Made by a program: the position numbers and the translations under genes
From: Fiminaster sp050874705
GTDB taxonomy: Bacteria > Bacillota_I > Bacilli_A > RFN20 > CAG-826
Assembly: GCA_050874705.1 (NCBI GenBank)
Contig: JBNMLE010000048.1
Coordinates: 1 to 6,367, forward strand
DNA length: 6,367 bases
Direction: 5' to 3'
Notes under the pieces: model-generated
What the model was told of the DNA's origin: nothing
The model's database searches: none
The model's input: only the letters and a program-made list of their open reading frames with translations
Shown here: piece by piece, positions 1 to 3,906 of the stretch
How the letters are laid out: the number at the start of each line of letters is the position of its first letter
How positions within the stretch are numbered: position 1 is the stretch's first letter

Positions 1-9
1 GAATATTAA

Positions 10-603
10 TTATAAATTTTTAACACCAGTTAATTCCACAAAATCTGGTAATGATTCACACCAAGCACAAAATACATGCCATTCATCTAATTTATGATAT
101 CTTCTTTGTAGATACATTGTTTTAAGTTGTTGATAATTTGTGGTCATTGTTGCGCCTAAGCAGAAACCGCATGGAAGTGAAGCAACAAGTTCTCTCCATT
201 TTGCTTTCTTATTTGGATCATCGTCCGCGAGTTGATTATATTCAGAAACTAGGCGGTTCATTATGGAAATAATTTCTTTATTTGTGTCTTTAACGCATTG
301 TTTTTCAATGTCAAATTTTAATAAACAATGCATAGTTGATTGGCTGGAAACAAAATCAAACCAGTGATATCTTTGAGCTTGTTTCCAAAAATATAATGGA
401 GCGGTTATATCAAGTTGAACAATAATACCTTTAAGGAAATTATCATGTCCTGAACCATTTCTTGCCGCGCCTAATCTAAACGCTCTTGTTTTATCTTTTT
501 CAGTGACTTCGCCATCATCAATCATCGTACGCATTGGATTGCCTGATGCTTTAAGTGATTTATCAAGACCATATACTCTTGTGTGTTCGATTTTAAATTC
601 CAT
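10..603 (-). CDS. Diverged ThyX-fold protein (FAD-dependent thymidylate synthase-like), activity uncertain
   Basis: 197 aa, soluble, no signal peptide. It resembles a family often left hypothetical in Clostridia, Bacilli and their phages that is distantly related to ThyX. Visible signs are the start EHTRVYG (6-12), DITAPLYFWKQ (65-75), STMH (89-92), NYQQL (156-160) and HKLDEWHVFCAW (170-181). These line up roughly with the ThyX FWRQ-RHRxxSxNExSxRY region and the later NxRxLxxFxxLR...AQxEIR region. The catalytic RHRxxS/NE residues are mostly absent (RYHWFD, then VSSQ), so thymidylate synthase activity cannot be assumed. Six cysteines (93, 103, 145, 148, 179, 182) include a CxxC (145-148) and a second CxxC (179-182). 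The ATG lies one base after the folD stop, with AAGGGAG nine bases upstream inside folD, so the two are probably cotranscribed and coupled. The folD link fits a folate or dTMP role; that is inference. Family membership is by eye from memory. Confidence 0.7.
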   Translation of the reverse strand: MEFKIEHTRVYGLDKSLKASGNPMRTMIDDGEVTEKDKTRAFRLGAARNGSGHDNFLKGIIVQLDITAPLYFWKQAQRYHWFDFVSSQSTMHCLLKFDIEKQCVKDTNKEIISIMNRLVSEYNQLADDDPNKKAKWRELVASLPCGFCLGATMTTNYQQLKTMYLQRRYHKLDEWHVFCAWCESLPDFVELTGVKNL

Positions 604-604
604 A

Positions 605-1399
605 TTAATTTTCTCCCTTTACAATCTTTAATAAATTCTCATATAAGGCTATTCTTGTTAATAAACCTACGCCACCTGGAACAGGTGTTTGAAGTCTAAC
701 TGGTAAATTATTCATTGCATCACCACATAATCCGTTTTCATCACGGTTAATGCCGACATCAATAATAACAGCTGTTTCTTTATATTTAAATGAATCATCA
801 AGCAAATATTTCTTTCCAACAGCCACGACAATAATATCAGCGTTTTCTATATATCTAAACATATCTTCTCTTGTCGTTTTTGAATGAAGCACTGTTACAT
901 TTGCGCTTCTATTAAGAAGCATTCTTGCCATTGGTTTTCCAACAATATTGCTTCTTCCAATTACAACTGCATTTTTACCAAGTAAATCAATATGTTCAAA
1001 ATCAAGATAATTCATTATTCCTTGCGGAGTGCATGGATTTAATTTAGAAAGAGGATGGAAACCATCAACATCTTTTTTAGGATCAATTGCTAATTTAATA
1101 TGCTCTTCATTGATTTGCTTTGGAAGAGGCATTTGTACGATAAAACCAGTCACTGATTGATCTTTATTTAATAAATCGATTTCTTTTAAAAGATCTTCTT
1201 CGGTTATTGAAGTAGGAAATTTAAGCAATATAGCATTTACACCAAGCTCGTTAGCGTCTTTAAGTTTGCCTTTAATATAAGCATTACTCGCAGCGTCTTC
1301 ATTTAATTGGATGATAACAAATTTAATGGGTTGCTTTATATTTGCAAATTCATTTTTTAATTCAGTTTTTCTAAGCTTTACGTATTCTTTTATAATCAT
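605..1399 (-). CDS. folD: FolD: methylene-THF dehydrogenase / methenyl-THF cyclohydrolase
   Basis: 264 aa cytosolic bifunctional enzyme interconverting 5,10-methylene-THF, 5,10-methenyl-THF and 10-formyl-THF with NAD(P). The N-terminal catalytic part carries Y41 and K45 (the YxxxK pair), QMPLP (89-93) and KDVDGFHP (109-116) with D112. The Rossmann cofactor domain carries VVIGRSNIVGKP (145-156) and LHSKT (171-175). The C-terminal signature is PVPGGVG (239-245), followed by LLT where most homologues have PMT or similar. The length is slightly under the usual 280-290, and the start is sound because the usual N-terminal helix follows it. The ribosome site is weak (TTGAGA just before ATG). Upstream lies its own candidate promoter; downstream is the ThyX-like gene after one base. 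FolD supplies the one-carbon donor for thymidylate, purine and formyl-methionine synthesis. Confidence 0.96.
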   Translation of the reverse strand: MIIKEYVKLRKTELKNEFANIKQPIKFVIIQLNEDAASNAYIKGKLKDANELGVNAILLKFPTSITEEDLLKEIDLLNKDQSVTGFIVQMPLPKQINEEHIKLAIDPKKDVDGFHPLSKLNPCTPQGIMNYLDFEHIDLLGKNAVVIGRSNIVGKPMARMLLNRSANVTVLHSKTTREDMFRYIENADIIVVAVGKKYLLDDSFKYKETAVIIDVGINRDENGLCGDAMNNLPVRLQTPVPGGVGLLTRIALYENLLKIVKGEN

Positions 1400-1428
1400 A
1401 TCTCAATGATAGCAAAAACAACTTTCTA

Positions 1429-1458
1429 AATATAGAATATATTTATAAATTTTTGCAA
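1429..1458 (-). promoter_or_regulatory. Candidate sigma-A promoter of folD and the ThyX-like gene
   Basis: On the minus strand, TTGCAA (1453-1458) and TATATT (1429-1434) are separated by 18 bases. A start near 1422 would leave a leader of about 22 bases, too short for a riboswitch. The site fills the 66-base gap after the lipoprotein gene, where no hairpin terminator is visible, so readthrough from upstream is also possible. Confidence 0.45.
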
Positions 1459-1465
1459 ACATTGA

Positions 1466-1999
1466 TTAATCTTGACTAAAATATGCGTTTCTATTTTTTG
1501 TTTTAGATTCTACCTTCCAGACTTCACAAATCGTTGTATCATCTTCATTAAAGAAATACACTTTTTGAGTTTTTATTTCAATAGCCATATATTTATTAAA
1601 TGAATTCATAAACCACGCGAAAGAAGTATTATCACATCTTCCATCATGGCCATCAAACCGTAATGGTGAAATTTCAAGACTATATAATTTACAAACTGAT
1701 AAATCGATGTATCTTTTTGAAAATGTATTATCATATTCAGTTAATTCATTTAAAGTGAACTCTCTTTCGATAAAATACGGAACATAGTCGACAAAATATC
1801 TTGCTTCAAATGACCAATTATTTTCATCATTAGCGATAGATAAATAATATTTATAATTTTCTTCTAATGTGTATTTCTGACCTTTTATTAAATTAAATGC
1901 GTCTGTAATTGTAATTTCACTATTGGAAACATTTCCACACGATGAAAGGAGCGTAATCACAAATAATAATGTAGATGATAATAATTTTGTTTTTTTCAT
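1466..1999 (-). CDS. Predicted lipoprotein of unknown function
   Basis: 177 aa. The N-terminus is a classic lipoprotein signal: KKTK (2-5), a hydrophobic stretch L6 to L18, then the lipobox L18-S19-S20-C21. The mature protein should start at C21, lipidated and anchored on the outer face of the membrane. The rest (about 156 aa) is rich in aromatic, Asp, Glu and Asn residues, with no further membrane segment. It has a TITDAFNLIKG stretch (30-40), a Tyr/Phe-rich middle (50-76) and two more cysteines (103, 122) plus C158. No catalytic motif was recognised and the family is not known to me. The ribosome site is strong: AAGGAG with seven bases to ATG. Its promoter appears to lie about 135 bases upstream. 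It is probably monocistronic or read through into folD; neighbours do not reveal a function. A substrate-binding or cell-surface role is possible but unproven. Confidence 0.85.
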   Translation of the reverse strand: MKKTKLLSSTLLFVITLLSSCGNVSNSEITITDAFNLIKGQKYTLEENYKYYLSIANDENNWSFEARYFVDYVPYFIEREFTLNELTEYDNTFSKRYIDLSVCKLYSLEISPLRFDGHDGRCDNTSFAWFMNSFNKYMAIEIKTQKVYFFNEDDTTICEVWKVESKTKNRNAYFSQD

Positions 2000-2033
2000 A
2001 ATTGTTCTCCTTATGCGACAATAGTTTTAGCGA

Positions 2034-2078
2034 TGCTTATTTCTTCCTATTTAAAGATTTAAATTTAAATAATAAGCA
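2034..2078 (-). repeat. 8-bp inverted repeat in the lipoprotein 5' leader
   Basis: TGCTTATT (2034-2041) is matched exactly by AATAAGCA (2071-2078), with a 29-base gap that contains the palindrome ATTTAAATTTAAAT. In the leftward mRNA this could fold about 35 bases before the start codon. The stem is A/T-rich and weak, so a role is uncertain. Confidence 0.3.
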
Positions 2079-2139
2079 AGAACAATAAAGATAACCATTA
2101 AAGAAATGTTTGTCTTTTTTTATAATTAATTGTTCTACC

Positions 2140-2169
2140 CTTATAATATATTAAAAAATTCGATTTCAA
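2140..2169 (-). promoter_or_regulatory. Candidate promoter of the lipoprotein gene
   Basis: Read leftward, TTGAAA (2164-2169) and TATAAG (2140-2145) are each one mismatch from consensus and are 18 bases apart. The start would be near 2133, giving a leader of about 134 bases. The -35 box lies inside the left arm of the dyad at 2161-2182, so a protein bound there could block it. Confidence 0.45.
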
Positions 2170-2182
2170 CATTTTGAAATTG
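2161..2182. repeat. Dyad ATTTCAA-N4-TTGAAAT: operator or weak leftward terminator
   Basis: Seven perfect pairs (2163-2169 with 2174-2180) around CATT, extended by a G-U and a C-G pair to nine in RNA. As DNA it has the shape of an 18-bp operator and covers the -35 of the lipoprotein promoter. As leftward RNA it is followed by AATTTTTT and could act as a weak terminator for transcripts running antisense through nrdG. The stem has little G/C, so terminator strength is doubtful. Confidence 0.4.
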
Positions 2183-2311
2183 AACTATGAATTATTAGAG
2201 AAATCACAATTTGACATTGAGTTATAATTTTTAATTTAATAATTAATTATTTTTAAAAATAAAATTTATATAAAAAGAATTATTTTTTAATTCATAACTT
2301 CTAAAACGATT

Positions 2312-2317
2312 TATAAT
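2312..2317 (+). promoter_or_regulatory. -10 box of nrdG, placed for leaderless transcription
   Basis: A perfect TATAAT ends six bases before the nrdG ATG at 2324, so transcription would start at or next to the A of the ATG. The -35 is poor: TTCATA at 2291-2296 with 15 bases between. The upstream run of A/T may help as an UP-like element. An alternative promoter, TTGACA (2211-2216) with TTTAAT (2235-2240) and 18 bases between, would give a leader of about 77 bases that still lacks a ribosome site. Confidence 0.5.
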
Positions 2318-2323
2318 ACAAGC

Positions 2324-3007
2324 ATGGATTTTGTGGGATTAGATAAGTTTTCTTTGCTTGATTATGATGAAATGATATCTATTGTTTTATTCGCACCTAA
2401 ATGCAATTTTAGATGTCCTTTTTGCCATAATATTAAAAATGTTGTCGATTCAAATTATAGAATTCCTTTTAAGGAAATTATTGAATATCTCAAAGATAGA
2501 AAAAATATCATAGACGCAGTTGTTATCTCTGGTGGAGAGCCAACTTTAATGGATGATCTATACGATAAAATAAAAGAAATTAAAAATATCGGTTATAAGA
2601 TTAAATTAGACACTAACGGAACTAATCCTAATATTGTTAAAAAATTAATTGATGATAAATTAATTGATTATGTTGCAATGGACATAAAATCATCATTAGA
2701 TAATTACCATTTATTAACAGGTGTTAATAGAGATTTCTCTTCAGTAAAAGAAACTATTGAATTATTAAAACAAAACAAGATAGATTACGAATTTAGAACA
2801 ACTTTAATTGATGAATACCATAATGAAAATGATATTGAAAAAATCGGTCTTTTATTAAAAGGCGCTAAAAAGTTATACCTTCAAAGATTTGTAATGAGCG
2901 ATGATGTTATAAATAAAAACCTTCATCCTGTAAGTGAGGAGAAGGCTAATAAATTTAAATCAATATTGAAGCAATATATAGATAAAGTGGAATTAAGAGG
3001 TTATTAA
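2324..3007 (+). CDS. nrdG: Radical-SAM activase of anaerobic ribonucleotide reductase (NrdG type)
   Basis: 227 aa cytosolic iron-sulfur enzyme. It should cleave S-adenosylmethionine to make the glycyl radical on NrdD, encoded in the same window. The N-terminus VGLDKFSLLDY (4-14) is typical of the NrdG2-like activase subfamily and supports this ATG. The 4Fe-4S motif CxxxCxxC is C27, C31 and C34, with PFCHN following. Further radical-SAM marks are SGGEPTL (69-75), LDTNGTNP (95-102) and DYVAMDIKSS (115-124). No ribosome binding site precedes the ATG, and the -10 box sits six bases away. The gene faces the nrdD unit and its stop shares bases with the stop of the flavoprotein gene, so it is transcribed separately from its presumed partner. 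An activase for another glycyl radical enzyme, such as pyruvate formate-lyase, is possible but less likely given the subfamily and context. Confidence 0.88.
   Translation: MDFVGLDKFSLLDYDEMISIVLFAPKCNFRCPFCHNIKNVVDSNYRIPFKEIIEYLKDRKNIIDAVVISGGEPTLMDDLYDKIKEIKNIGYKIKLDTNGTNPNIVKKLIDDKLIDYVAMDIKSSLDNYHLLTGVNRDFSSVKETIELLKQNKIDYEFRTTLIDEYHNENDIEKIGLLLKGAKKLYLQRFVMSDDVINKNLHPVSEEKANKFKSILKQYIDKVELRGY
3004..3007. other. Overlapping convergent stop codons (TTAA)
   Basis: The stop of nrdG (3005-3007, plus strand) and the stop of the flavoprotein gene (3004-3006, minus strand) share the palindrome TTAA. No intergenic space is left for a terminator, so at least one transcript must enter the opposite gene. 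Confidence 0.9.
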
Positions 3008-3906
3008 GCTAAATATTTGATTATATTTAACGCTGCAATAGCCCCATCATTACAAGCGGTAACGAGCTGACGAACTTCTTTTTTTCTTGTATCTCCTACC
3101 GCGAATACATTTGGAGTTTTTGTCTCCATTTTTTCGTTCACAAGGATGTATCCTTTATCAAGTTCAGCAAGATTAGAAAATCTTTCATTTTGAGGTATTT
3201 GTCCGATGGCAATAAATACATTATCAGTTTTATATTCGCTCTTTGTTTTATCAACAGTATTCTCAAATACAAGACCTTCAAGTTTATTTTCACCTTTATA
3301 TTCAATTAAGGACATATTTCTATAAACAAATATGTTTTCTTTTTTATTTACTTTGTCGATAACCATTTCATCCCCAAAGAATTTATCAAATAAAGTAAAC
3401 ATATGAACTTTACTGCAATAATCAGAAAGAAGTAAAGCATATTGAAGGGCCGTATTGGCGTCACCAATTAAATAAGCTTCTTTTCCTTTAAGCATTGGTC
3501 CATCGCATACAGCACAGAAAGAAATACCATTTCCAATTAAATTTTCTTCATTTGGAAGATTAAGTGTTCTATGCTTCACCCCGTTAGCGATTACAACAGT
3601 TTTTGCTTCATAAGTATTGCAATTTGTTTTTACTTTGAACAATGATTCTTCTTTATTAATTTCTAAAACATCTTCAAGTTCAAATTCAACACCTAAATCA
3701 TTAATTTGATCAAATAAATTGTTTGAAAAATCTAATCCAGAAATCTCTTTAATAGAAGGAAAATTTTCTACTTTTGGAGAATTAGCGATTTGTCCTCCAA
3801 AATTCTCTTTTTCAAGAAGCAAAACTTTCTTCTCATTTCTTAATAGATATAAGGCGCATGTCATGCCTGAGGCACCGCCTCCAATGATAATTGAATCGTA
3901 AATCAT
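3004..3906 (-). CDS. trxB: Thioredoxin reductase-like flavoprotein lacking NADPH-binding signatures
   Basis: 300 aa, cytosolic, close to the usual 300-320 of low-molecular-weight thioredoxin reductases. The FAD site GGGASG is at 9-14, the redox pair C131-AV-C134 followed by DGP, and the C-terminal FAD motif VFAVGD (267-272) with VRQLVTACNDG (278-288). The NADPH domain is abnormal: GxGxxA reads GDANTA (148-153), so its second glycine is A150, and the HRRxxFR segment reads TLFDKFF (171-177), losing all three phosphate-binding arginines. NADPH use is therefore doubtful. The family precedent is ferredoxin-dependent flavin thioredoxin reductase of clostridia; NADH is another option. The ATG overlaps the nrdD stop by one base (TAATG) with only a weak AAAGAAA ahead, so translation is probably coupled. 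The likely partner is the redoxin domain fused to NrdD, or a thioredoxin elsewhere. Confidence 0.88.
   Translation of the reverse strand: MIYDSIIIGGGASGMTCALYLLRNEKKVLLLEKENFGGQIANSPKVENFPSIKEISGLDFSNNLFDQINDLGVEFELEDVLEINKEESLFKVKTNCNTYEAKTVVIANGVKHRTLNLPNEENLIGNGISFCAVCDGPMLKGKEAYLIGDANTALQYALLLSDYCSKVHMFTLFDKFFGDEMVIDKVNKKENIFVYRNMSLIEYKGENKLEGLVFENTVDKTKSEYKTDNVFIAIGQIPQNERFSNLAELDKGYILVNEKMETKTPNVFAVGDTRKKEVRQLVTACNDGAIAALNIIKYLA

Larger units (their letters stand above)
2000..2323. other. Divergent 324-base intergenic region
   Basis: Lies between the lipoprotein gene (leftward) and nrdG (rightward). It holds the lipoprotein ribosome site, a long lipoprotein leader, a dyad at 2161-2182, a block without G or C at 2222-2276, and the nrdG -10 box. 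No convincing small ORF or structured RNA gene was seen. The 14-bp palindrome ATTTAAATTTAAAT (2057-2070) and the A/T palindromes at 2238-2251 and 2247-2262 may simply reflect base composition. Confidence 0.7.

Noticed and set aside
1400..1465. Tetrahydrofolate riboswitch before folD
   Set aside because: The gap is 66 bases and the predicted leader only about 22, far too short for the known folate riboswitches.
2057..2070. 14-bp palindrome ATTTAAATTTAAAT as an operator
   Set aside because: It is low-complexity A/T sequence that can arise by chance in such a region; kept only as a note within the intergenic entry.
2099..2121. Rightward terminator AAAGA...TCTTT followed by seven T
   Set aside because: The stem is only five pairs, almost all A-T, and no rightward gene lies upstream in the window to be terminated.
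3719..3901. 60-residue plus-strand open frame opposite the flavoprotein gene
   Set aside because: It is antisense to conserved coding sequence, has no ribosome site and no recognisable protein features.
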